DNA from: Phocoena phocoena
Lineage: Eukaryota > Chordata > Mammalia > Artiodactyla > Phocoenidae
DNA length: 64,000 nt
Assembly (NCBI RefSeq): GCF_963924675.1
Contig: NW_027077451.1
Location: 744,001-808,000, forward strand
Reading direction: 5' to 3'
Shown here: positions 50,999 to 63,219 of the stretch, piece after piece
How the letters are laid out: the number at the start of each line of letters is the position of its first letter
How positions within the stretch are numbered: the first letter of the stretch is position 1
Translations under genes and position numbers: made by a program
Notes under the pieces: model-generated
Seen by the model: the letters and a program-made list of their open reading frames with translations, nothing else
Database searches by the model: none
Told to the model about the DNA's origin: nothing

Positions 50999-52743
50999 TT
51001 GGCGAAAAAGGGCGTATGCGTTTTTTCCTGAATATATTCAGGAAAAAACGCATACGCACTTTTTGGCCAACCAAGCAAGCCTGTAAAGGAAATCTGCACC
51101 ACAATGAAGTCTCACTGCCCCCCGGTCAAAAGGGCCATCTGAAAAAAGTGTAAAATCCAGAAATGTAGGACAGGATATGGAGAACAGGGAGCCTTGTTAT
51201 GCTGATTGGCAGGATGTAAATTGCCAGCAGCCACCATGGAGAAGTGTATGGTGTTTCCTGAAACACGTAACAAACAAAGCAACACAGCCTATGGCACTTC
51301 CACTTATGGTCCTATAGCTTACGGAAATTAAAATCAAAAACAGAGAGCCACCCCAAAGTTTGGGACGGCTGTGTTCCCAAGAAGCTCGTCTACAGTACCA
51401 GGTAAATATCCCAGAAAGCAAAAAATTGATAAAGAAGTTGTGGCAAGTACGTGCAATGCAATATCACTCAGCAATGAAATCTGTGTCATCAGGCCCGTAG
51501 CGGCATAGTGAGTGGATGCAGGTACGGTGATTCTACGTGAACTACGTCACACAGAAAAAGAAACATCATAAGATATCACTAATACACGGAATGTAAACTT
51601 GACTACACATGAACTGAATTACAAAACAGAACAGGGTCTCAAATTTAGAAAACCAACTAGTGCTTGCTTATGCGTAAGGCGCCTTGGGGTGCTGCATAAA
51701 ACCAGAGACTGAAATTAGCACAGATAACATTCCATAAGCCAAATATGTAATAGACAAGACCTACTCCTTGCTCAACGAAATGGACTCAACACCACATATT
51801 CAACGCCTAGGAATATACCTGACTAGGAAGAATCTTAAAACCCATGGATATATATGTCTCAGTAAGAGAATCAAGCGTGTGTACAGCGGCCGAAACGCAG
51901 CAGTGAAAATCCGATAAATCCCATTATCAAAATAAATTTCGAAAACAAAACACAAAGACAGTGAAATCGAGAGCAATTCTTAACTAATTCACTCAGGGAA
52001 TGTGATGCAACCGGGATTGACCACATCTACACCCAGAGCTGGTTGAGACATAAGGCTGGACACTTCAGGCTGATAGCATTGGTGAGTTTCGGTGAGCAAA
52101 TGCAGACCCTTTGAAGTCATACTGCATGGTACCCATTCCATGGGTCCCAACTCTCCAGGTTCAAGGCATTCTTCCTCCAGCTAAAACATGCATGGGAAAC
52201 CCACAGTATCGTCCACCGTGTGATTGGGAAACGATTTAAAATACATCTCAGTTTTGGTATCCTGGTCCTCGGGTTCACCATTCCAGATGCTTTACTAACA
52301 CTCTCCCCGCTTGGAGAGTCAGTGCCTTTAACCTCCTCTTTGGCACAGCTTGTAATTTCTATGCAAGATGAACAGGAATAGGGAGAACCAATGAGAGACT
52401 AGCTGTAGGTGTCTGCACGGGCAAATGTAACGCTCATTGCCGACCAAGAAGAGGAATTAAACAAAGGCTCCGTGTGCCCTGCTGAAAACAGATTAGGGCC
52501 TGAAGCAATCCTGCGGTTTTGTGCCCAGCTCACAAGAAAGCGAGTTGAAGAAAGGAGCTCAGGGGCACTGTAATTCACAAACCTGCAGAGTTATAAATGA
52601 CAGCTATCCTCCAAAAATATATTGAAGTAAGCCTGCGAAGGGGACTTTAAAGCGGGGCAGAATTTCAGGAAAACGATTACAGGGGTAGACAGGAATTGCC
52701 CTGAAAGCATAGGAAAAGAGGCAGAACGTCGACAATGATGCAC
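50999..52743 (+). repeat. Array 2 monomer 9, alpha/beta hybrid
   Basis: The arms are mismatched (G left, A right), and TTGGCGAAAAAG shows a further left-arm change. The L1-derived half is alpha up to the CTATAGCTTACGG stretch (51312-51324) and beta from ACAGAGAGCCACC onward. Confidence 0.88.
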
Positions 52744-54489
52744 TTGGCCAAAAAGGGCGTATGCGTTTTTTCCTGAATATATTCAGGAAAAAACGCATAC
52801 GCCCTTTTTGGCCAACCAAGCAAGCCTGTAAAGGAAATCTGCACCACAATGTAGTCTCACTGCCCCCCGGGCAAAAGGGCCATCTGAAAAAAGTGTAAAA
52901 TCCAGAAAGGTAGGACAGGATATGGAGAACAGGGAGCCTTCTTATGCTGATTGGCAGGATGTAAATTGCCAACAACCACCCTGGAGAAGTGTATGGTGTT
53001 TCCTGAAACACGTAAGAAATAAATAACACAGCCTATGGCAATTGCACTTATGGTCCTATTCCTTAGGGAAATTAAAATCAAAAACAGAGAGCCACCCCAA
53101 AGTTTGGGACGGCTGTGTTCCCAAGAAGCTCGTCTACAGTACCAGGTAAATATCCCAGAAAGCAAAAAATGGATAAAGAAGTTGTGGCACGTACGTGCAA
53201 TGCAATATCACTCAGCAATGAAATCTGTGTCATCAGGCCCGTAGCGGCATAGTGAGTGGATGCAGGTACGGTGATTCTACGTGAACTACGTCACACAGAA
53301 AAAGAAACATCATAAGATATCACTAATACACGGAATGTAAACTTGACTACACATGAACTGAATTACAAAACAGAACAGGGTCTCAAATTTAGAAAACCAA
53401 CTAGTGCTTGCTTATGGGGAAAGGTGCCTTGGGGTGCTGCATAAAACCAGAGACTGAAATTAGCACAGATAACATTCCATAAGCCAAATATGTAATAGAC
53501 AAAACCTACTCCTTGCTCAACGAAATGGACTCAACACCACATATTCAACGCCTAGGAATATACCTGACTAGGAAGAATCTTAAAACCCATGGATATATAT
53601 GTCTCCGTAAGAGAATCAAGCGTGTGTACAGCGGCCGAAACGCAGCAGTGAAAATCCAATAAATCCCATTATCAAAATAAATTTCGAAAACAAAACACAA
53701 AGACAGTGAAATAGAGAGCAATTCGTAACTAATTCACTCAGGGCATGTGATGCAACCGGGATTTACCACATCTACACCCAGAGCTGGTTGAGACATAAGG
53801 CTGGACACTTCAGGCTGATAGCATTGGTGAGTTTCGGTGAGCAAATGCAGACCCTTTTAAGTCATACTGCATGGTACCTATTCCATGGGTCCCAACTCTC
53901 CAGGTTCAAGGGATTCTTCCTCCAGCTAAAACATGCATGGGAAACCCAGAGTATCGTCCACTGTGTGATTCGGAAACGATTTAAAATGCATCTCAGTTTT
54001 CGTTTCCTGGTCCTCGGGTTCACCATTCCGGATGCTTTACTAATACTCTCCTCGCTTGGAGAGTCACTGCCTTTAACCTCCTGTCTGGCACAGCTTGCAA
54101 TTTCTGTGCAAGATGAACAGGAATAAGGAAAACCAATGAGAGACTAGCTGTAGGTGTCTGCACGGACAAATGTAACGCTCATTGCCCACCAGGAAGAGGA
54201 ATTAAACAAAGGCTCAGCGTGGCCTGCTGAAAACAGATTAGGGCCTGAAGCAATCCTGCGGTTTTGTGCCCAGCTCACAAGAAAGCGAGTTGAAGAAAGG
54301 AGCTCAGAGGCACTGTAATTCACAAACCTGCAGAGTTATAAATGACAGTTATCCTCCAAAAATATATTGAAGTAAGCCTGCGAAGGGGACTTGAAAGCGG
54401 GGCAGAATTTCAGGAAAACGATTGTAGGGGGTAGACTGGAATTGCCCTGAAAGCATAGGAAAAGAGGCAGAACGTCGACAATGATGCAC
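52744..54489 (+). repeat. Array 2 monomer 10 (beta)
   Basis: Perfect G-C palindrome at 52744-52815. A small deletion at about 53022 (AAATAAATAACAC) breaks the L1-derived frame. Confidence 0.9.
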
Positions 54490-56234
54490 TTGGCCGAAAA
54501 GGGCGTATGCGTTTTTTCCTGAATATATTCAGGAAAAAACGCATACGCCCTTTTTGGCCAACCAAGCAAGCCTGTAAAGGAAATCTGCACTACAATGAAG
54601 TCTCACTGCCCCCCGGGCAAAAGGGCCATCTGAAAAAAGTGTAAAATCCAGAAAGGTAGGACAGGATATGGAGAACAGGGAGCCTTCTTATGCTGACTGG
54701 CAGGATGTAAATTGCCAACAGCCACCCTGAAGAAGTGTATGGTGTTTCCTGAAACACGTAAGAAATAAAGCAACACAGCCTATGGCAATTGCACTTATGG
54801 TCCTATTCCTTAGGGAAATTAAAATCAAAAACAGAGAGCCACCCCAAAGTTTGGGACGGCTGTGTTCCCAAGAAGCTCGTCTATAGAACCAGGTAAATAT
54901 CCCAGAAAGCAAAAAATGGATAAAGAAGTTGTGGCACGTACGTGCAATGCAGTATCACTCAGCAATGAAATCTGTGTCATCAGGCCCGTAGCGGCATAGT
55001 GAGTGGATGCAGGTACGGTGATTCTACGTGAACTACGTCACACAGAAAAAGAAACATCATAAGATATCACTAATGCACGGAATGTAAACTTGACTACACA
55101 TGAACTGAATTACAAAACAGAACAGGGTCTCAAATTTAGAAAACCAACTAGTGCTTGCTTATGGGGAAAGGTGCCTTGGGGTGCTGCATAAAAGCAGAGA
55201 CTGAAATTAGCACAGATAACATTCCATAAGCCAAATATGTAATAGACAAGACCTACTCCTTGCTCAACGAAATGGACTCAACACCACATATTCAACGCCT
55301 AGGAATATACCTGACTAGGAAGAATCTTAAAACCCATGGATATATATGTTTCCGTAAGAAAATCAAGCGTGTGTACAGCGGCCGAAATGCAGCAGTGAAA
55401 ATCTGATAAATCCCATTATCAAAATAAATTTCGAAACAAAACACAAAGACAGTGAAATAGAGAGCAATTCTTAAATAATTCACTCAGGGAATGTGATGCA
55501 ACCGGGATTGACCACATCTACACCCAGAGCTGGTTGACACATAAGGCTGGACACTTCAGGCTGATAGCATTGGTGAGTTTCGGTGAGCAAATGCAGACCC
55601 TTTGAAGTCATACTGCATGGTACCTATTCCATGGGTCCCAACTCTTCAGGTTCAAGTGATTCTTCCTCCAGCTAAAACATGCATGGGAAACCCACAGTAT
55701 GGTCCACCGTGTGATTGGGAAACGATTTACAATGCATCTCAGTTTTCGTATCCTGGTCCTCGGGTTCACCATTCCAGATGCTTTACTAACACTCTCCCTG
55801 CTTGGAGAGTCAGTGCCTTTAACCTCCTGTTTGGCACAGCTTGCAATTTCTGTGCAAGATGAACAGGAATAGGGAGAACCAATGAGAGACTAGCTGTAGG
55901 TGTCTGCACGGGCAAATGTAACGCTCATTTTCCACCAGGAAGAGGAATTAACCAAAGGCTCAGCATGCCCTGCCGGAAACAGATTAGGGCCTGAAGCAAT
56001 CCTGCGGTTTTGTGCCCAGCTCACAAGAAAGCGAGTTGAAGAAAGGAGCTCAGGGGCACTGTAATTCACAAACCTCCAGAGTTATAAATGACAGCTATCC
56101 TCCAAAAATATATTGAAGTAAGCCTGCGAAGGGGACTTGAAAGCGAGGCAGAATTTCAGGAAAACGTTTGCAGGGGGTAGACTGGAATTGCTCTGAAAGC
56201 ATAGGAAAAGAGGCAGAACGTCGCAATGATGCAC
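54490..56234 (+). repeat. Array 2 monomer 11 (beta)
   Basis: One arm mismatch (TTGGCCGAAAAGG). A nonsense change (CCCTGAAGAAG at about 54727) disrupts the L1 relic. The second half has the GTTGACACATAAGG block marks, as at 41570-46820. Confidence 0.9.
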
Positions 56235-57980
56235 TTGGCCAAAAAGGGTGTATGCGTTTTTTCCTGAATATATTCAGGAAAAAACGCATACGCCCTTTTT
56301 GGCCAACCAAGCAAGCCTGTAAAGGAAATCTGCACCACAATGTAGTCTCACTGCCCCCCGGGCAAAAGGGCCATCTGAAAAAAGTGTAAAATCCAGAAAT
56401 GTAGGACAGGATATGGAGAACAGGGAGCCTTGTTATGCTGATTGGCAGGATGTGAATTGCCAACAGCCACCCTGGAGAAGTGTATGGTGTTTCCTGAAAC
56501 ACGTAAGAAATAAAGCAACACAGCCTATGGCAAATGCACTTATGGTCCTATTCCTTAGGGAAATTAAAATCAAAAACAGAGAGCCACCCCAAAGTTTGTG
56601 ACGGCTGTGTTCCCAAGAAGCTCGTCTACAGTACCAGGTAAATATCCCAGAAAGCAAAATATGGATAAAGAAGTTGTGGCACGTACGTGCAATGCAGTAT
56701 CACTCAGCAATGAAATCTGTGTCATCAGCCCGTAGCGGCATAGTGAGTGGATGCAGGTACGGTGATTCTACGTGAACTACGTCACACAGAAAAAGAAACA
56801 TCATAAGATATCACTAATGCACGGAATGTAAACTTGACTACACATGAACTGAATTACAAAACAGAACAGGGTCTCAAATTTAGAAAACCAACTAGTGCTT
56901 GCTTATGGGGAAAGGTGCCTTGGGGTGCTGCATAAAACCAGAGACTGAAATTAGCACAGATAACATTCCATAAGCCAAATATGTAATAGACAAGACCTAC
57001 TCCTTGCTCAACGAAATGGACCCAACACCACATATTCAACGCCTAGGAATATACCTGACTAGGAAGAATCTTAAAACCCATGGATATATATGTCTCCGTA
57101 AGAGAATCAAGCGTGTGTACAGCGGCCGAAACGCAGCAGTGAAAATCCGATAAATCCCATTATCAAAATAAATTTCGAAAACAAAACACAAAGACAGTGA
57201 AATAGAGAGCAATTCTTAACTAATTCACTCAGGGCATGTGATGCAACCGGGATTGACCACATCTACACCCAGAGCTGGTTGAGACATAAGGCTGGACACT
57301 TCAGGCTGATAGCATTGGTGAGTTTCGGTGAGCAAATGCAGACCCTTTGAAGTCATACTGCATGGTACATATTCCATGGGTCCCAACTCTTCAGGTTCAA
57401 GGGATTCTTCCTCCAGCTAAAACATGCATGGGAACCCCACAGTATGGTCCACCGTGTGATTTTGAAACGATTTAAAATGCATCTCAATTTTCGTATCCTG
57501 GTCCTCGGGTTCACCATTCCAGATGGTTTACTAACACTCTCCCCGCTTGGAGAGTCACTGCCTTTAACCTCCTGTTTCGCACAGCTTGCAATTTCTGTGC
57601 AAGATGAACAGGAATAGGGAGAACCAATGAGAGACCAGCTGTAGGTGTCTGCACGGGCAAATGTAAAGCTCATTGCCCACCAGGAAGAGGAATTAAACAA
57701 AGGCTCAGCGTGCTCTGCTGAAAACAGATTAGGGCCTGAAGCAATCCTGCGGTTTTTTGCCCAGCTCACAAGAAAGCGAGTTGAAGAAAGGAGCTCAGGG
57801 GCACTGTAATTCACAAATCTGCAGAGTTATAAATGACAGCTATCCTCCAAAAATATATTGAAGTAAGCCTGCGAAGGGGACTTGAAAGCGGGGCAGAATT
57901 TCAGGAAAACGATTGCAGGGGGTAGACTGGAATTGCCCTGAAAGCATAGGAAAAGAGGCAGAACGTCGACAATGATGCAC
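56235..57980 (+). repeat. Array 2 monomer 12 (beta), sister of monomer 13
   Basis: The left arm has GGGTGTATG. A TGA in AGTTTGTGACGG (about 56594) and a 1-bp loss in TCATCAGCCCG are shared with the next monomer. Confidence 0.9.
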
Positions 57981-59725
57981 TTGGCCAAAAAGGGCGTATG
58001 CGGTTTTTCCTGAATGTATTCAGGAAAAAACGCATACGCCCTTTTTGGCCAACCAAGCAAGCCTGTAAAGGAAATCTGCACTACAATGAAGTCTCACTGC
58101 CCCCCGGGCAAAAGGGCCATCTGAAAAAAGTGTAAAATCCAGAAAGTTAGGACAGGATATGGAGAACAGGGAGCCTTGTTATGCTGATTGGCAGGATGTA
58201 AATTGCCAACAGCCACCCTGGAGAAGTGTATGGTGTTTCCTGAAACACGTAAGAAATAAAGCAACACAGCCTATGGCAAATGCACTTATGGTCCTATTCC
58301 TTAGGGAAATTAAAATCAAAAACAGAGAGCCACCCCAAAGTTTGTGACGGCTGTGTTCCCAAGAAGCTCGTCTACATTACCAGGTAAATATCCCAGAAAG
58401 CAAAAAATGGATAAAGAAGTTGTGGCACGTACGTGCAATGCAGTATCACTCAGCAATGAAATCTGTGTCATCAGCCCGTAGCGGCATAGTGAGTGGATGC
58501 AGGTACGGTGATTCTACGTGAACTACGTCACACAGAAAAAGAAACATCATAAGATATCACTAATGCACGGAATGTAAACTTGACTACACATGAACTGAAT
58601 TACAAAACAGAACAGGGTCTCAAATTTAGAAAACCAACTAGTGCTTGCTTATGGGGAAAGGTGCCTTGGGGTGCTGCATAAAACCAGAGACTGAAATTAG
58701 CACAGATAACATTCCATAAGCCAAATATGTAATAGACAAGACCTACTCCTTGCTCAACGAAATGGACTCAACACCACATATTCAACGCCTAGGAATATAC
58801 CTGACTAGGAAGAATCTTAAAACCCATGGATATATATGTCTCCGTAAGAGAATCAAGCGTGTGTACAGCGGCCGAAACGCAGCAGTGAAAATCTGATAAA
58901 TCCCATTATCAAAATAAATTTCGAAACAAAACACAAAGACAGTGAAATAGAGAGCAATTCTTAAATAATTCACTCAGGGAATGTGATGCAACCGGGATTG
59001 ACCACATCTACACCCAGAGCTGGTTGACACATAAGGCTGGACACTTCAGGCTGATAGCATTGGTGAGTTTCGGTGAGCAAATGCAGACCCTTTGAAGTCA
59101 TACTGCATGGTACCTATTCCATGGGTCCCAACTCTTCAGGTTCAAGGGATTCTTCCTCCAGCTAAAACATGCATGGGAAACCCACAGTATGGTCCACCGT
59201 GTGATTGGGAAACGATTTACAATCCATCTCAGTTTTCGTATCCTGGTCCTCGGGTTCACCATTCCAGATGCTTTACTAACACTCTCCCTGCTTGGAGAGT
59301 CAGTGCCTTTAACCTCCTGTTTGGCACAGCTTGCAATTTCTGTGCAAGATGAACAGGAATAGGGAGAACCAATGAGAGACTAGCTGTAGGTGTCTGCACG
59401 GGCAAATGTAACGCTCATTTCCCACCAGGAAGAGGAATTAACCAAAGGCTCAGCATGCCCTGCCGGAAACAGATTAGGGACTGAAGCAATCCTGCGGTTT
59501 TGTGCCCAGCTCACAAGAAAGCGAGTTGAAGAAAGGAGCTCAGGGGCACTGTAATTCACAAACCTGCAGAGTTATAAATGACAGCTATCCTCCAAAAATA
59601 TATTGAAGTAAGCCTGCGAAGGGGACTTGAAAGCGGGGCAGAATTTCAGGAAAACGATTGCAGGGGGTAGACTGGAATTGCCCTGAAAGCATAGGAAAAG
59701 AGGCAGAACGTCGACAATGATGCAC
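57981..59725 (+). repeat. Array 2 monomer 13 (beta)
   Basis: G-C arms with a GAATGTATTC centre and a CGGTTTTTCC change. Its L1-derived half shares the nonsense and deletion marks of monomer 12; its unidentified half carries the GTTGACACATAAGG marks. Confidence 0.9.
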
Positions 59726-61472
59726 TTGGCCAAAAAGGGCGTATGCGTTTTTTCCTGAATGTATTCAGGAAAAAACGCATACGCCCTTTTTGGCCAACCA
59801 AGCAAGCCTGTAAAGGAAATCTGCACTACAATGAAGTCTCACTGCCCCCCGGGCAAAAGGGCCATCTGAAAAATGTGTAAAATCCAGAAAGGTAGGACAG
59901 GATATGGAGAACAGGGAGCCTTGTTATGCTGATTGGCAGGATGTAAATTGCCAACAGCCACCCTGGAGAAGTGTATGGTGTTTCCTGAAACACGTAAGAA
60001 ATAAAGCAACACAGCCTATGGCAATGGCACTTATGGTCCTATTCCTTAGGGAAATTAAAATCAAAAACAGAGAGCCACCCCAAAGTTTGGGACGGCTGTG
60101 TTCCCAAGAAGCTCGTCTACAGAACCAGGTAAATATCCCAGAAAGCAATAAATGGATAAAGAAGTTGTGGCACGTACGTGCAATGCAGTATCACTCAGCA
60201 ATGAAATCTGTGTCATCAGGCCCGTAGCGGCATACTGAGTGGATGCAGGTACGGTGATTCTACGTGAACTACGTCACACAGAAAAAGAAACATCATAAGA
60301 TATCACTAATGCACGGAATGTAAACTTGACTACACATGAACTGAATTACAAAACAGAACAGGGTCTCAAATTTAGAAAACCAACTAGTGCTTGCTTATGG
60401 GGAAAGGTGCCGTGGGGTGCTGCATAAAACCAGAGACTGAAATTAGCACAGATAACTTTCCATAAGCCAAATATGTAATAGACAAGACCTACTACTTGCT
60501 CAACGAAATGGACCCAACACCAAATATTTAACGCCTAGGAATATACCTGACTAGGAAGAATCTTAAAACCCATGGATATATATGTCTCCGTAAGAGAATC
60601 AAGCGTGTGTACAGCGGGCGAAACGCAGCAGTGAAAATTCGATAAATCCCATTATCAAAATAAATTTCGAAAACAAAACACAAAGACAGTGAAATCGAGA
60701 GCAATTCTTAAATAATTCACTCAGGGCATGTGATGCAACCGGGATTTACCACATCTACACCCAGAGCTGGTTGAGACATAAGGCTGGACACTTCAGGCTG
60801 ATAGCATTGGTGAGTTTCGGTGAGCAAATGCAGACCCTTTGAAGTCATACTGCATGGTACCCATTCCATGGGTCCCAACTCTCCAGGTTCAAGGGATTCT
60901 TCCTCCAGCTAAAACATGCATGGGAAACCCAGAGTATCATCCACCGTGTGATTGGGAAACGATTTAAAATGCATCTCAGTTTTCGTATCCTGGTTCTCGG
61001 GTTCACCATTCCAGATGCTTTACTAACACTCTCCCCGCTTGGAGAGTCAGTTCCTTTAACCTCCTGATTGGCACAGCTTGCAATTTCTGTGCAAGATGAA
61101 CAGGAATAGGGAGAACCAATGAGAGACTAGCTGTAGGTGTATGCACGGGCAAATGTAACACTCATTGCCCACCAGGAAGAGGAATTAAACAAAGGCTCAG
61201 CGTGCCCTGCCGGAAACAGATTAGGGCCTGAAGCAATCCTGCAGTTTTGTGCCCAGCTCACAAGAAAGCGAGTTGAAGAAAGGAGCTCAGGGGCACTGTA
61301 ATTCACAAACCTGCAGAGTTATAAATGACAGCTTTCCTCCAAAAATATATTGAAGTAAGCCTGCGAAGGGGACTTGAAAGCGGGGCAGAATTTCAGGAAA
61401 ACGATTGCAGGGGGTAGACTGGAATTGCCCTGAAAGCATAGGAAAAGAGGCAGAACGTCAACAATGATGCAC
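59726..61472 (+). repeat. Array 2 monomer 14 (beta)
   Basis: G-C arms with a GAATGTATTC centre. The L1-derived frame is open at 59904-60227 despite several private substitutions. Confidence 0.9.
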
Positions 61473-63219
61473 TTGGCCAAAAAGGGCGTATGCGTTTTTT
61501 CCTGAATATATTCAGGAAAAAACGCATACGCCCTTTTTGGCCAACCAAGCAAGCCTGTAAAGAAATCTGCACTACAATGAAGTCTCACTGCCCACCCGGG
61601 CAAAAGGGCCATCTGAAAAAAGTGTAAAATCCAGAAATGTAGGACAGGATATGGAGAACAGGGAGCCTTGTTATGCTGATTAGCAGGATGTAAATTGCCA
61701 GCAGCCACCCTGGAGAAGTGTATGGTGTTTCCTGAAACACGTAAGACACAAAGCAACACAGCCTATGGCACTTCCACTTATGGTCCTATCGCTTACGGAA
61801 ATTAAAATCAAAAACAGACAGCCACCCCAATATTTGGGACGGCTGTGTTCACAAGAAGCTCGTCTACAGTATCAGGTATATATCCCAGAAAGCAAAAAAT
61901 GGATAAAGAAGTTGTGGCACGTACGTACAATGCAATATCACTCAGCAATGAAATCTGTGTCATCAGGCCCGTAGCGGCATAGTGAGTGGATGCAGGTACG
62001 GTGATTCTACGTGAACTACGTCACACAGAAAAAGAAACATCATAAGATATCACTAATACACGGAATGTAAACTTGACTACACAAGAACTGAATTACAAAA
62101 CAGAACAGGGTCTCAAATTTAGAAAACCAACTAGTGCTTGCTTATGGGGAAAGGTGCCTTGGGGGGCTGCATAAAACCAGAGACTGAAATTAGCAGAGAT
62201 AACTTTCCATATGCCAAATATGTAATAGACAAGACCTACTCCTTGCTCAACGAAATGGAACCAACACCACATATTCAACGCCTAGGAATATACCTGACTA
62301 GGAAGAATCTAAAAACCCATGGATATATATGTCTCCGTAAGAGAATCAAGCGTGTGTACAGCGGCCGAAACGCAGCAGTGAAAATCTGATAAATCCCATT
62401 ATCAAAATAAATTTCGAAAACAAAACACAAAGACAGTGAAATAGAGAGCAATTCTTAAATAATTCACTCAGGGCATGTGATGCAACCGGGATTGACCACA
62501 TCTACACCCAGAGCTGGTTGAGACATAAGGCTGGACACTTCAGGCTGATAGCATTGGTGAGTTTCGGTGAGCAAATGCAGACCCTTTGAAGTCATACTGC
62601 ATGGTACCCATTCCATGGGTCCCAACTCTCCAGGTTCAAGGGATTCTTCCTCCAGCTAAAACATGCATGGGACACCCAGAGTATCGTCCACCGTGTGATT
62701 GGGAAACGATTTAAAATGCATCTCAGTTTTCGTATCCTGGTCCTCGGGTTCACCATTCCAGATGTTTTACTAACACTCTCCCCGCTTGGAGAGTCAATGC
62801 GTTTAACCTCCTGTTTGGCACAGCTTGCAATTTCTGTGCAAGATGAACAGGAATAGGGAGAACCAATGAGAGACTAGCTGTAGGTGTCTGCACGGGCAAA
62901 TGTAACGCTCATTGCCCACCAGGAAGAGGAATTAAACAAAGGCTCAGCGTGCCCTGCTGAAAACAGATTAGGGCCTGAAGCAATCCTGCGGTTTTGTGCC
63001 CAGCTCACAAGAAAGCGAGTTGAAGAAAGGAGCTCAGGGGCACTGTAATTCACAAACCTGCAGAGTTATAAATGACAGTTATCCTCCAAAAATATATTGA
63101 AGTAAGCCTGCGAAGGGGACTTGAAAGCGGGGCAGAATTTTAGGAAAACGATTGCAGGGGGTAGACTGGAATTGCCCTGAAAGCATAGGAAAAGAGGCAC
63201 AACGTCGACAATGATGCCC
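61473..63219 (+). repeat. Array 2 monomer 15 (alpha)
   Basis: Perfect G-C palindrome at 61473-61544. It is an alpha monomer lying between beta monomers. Confidence 0.9.
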
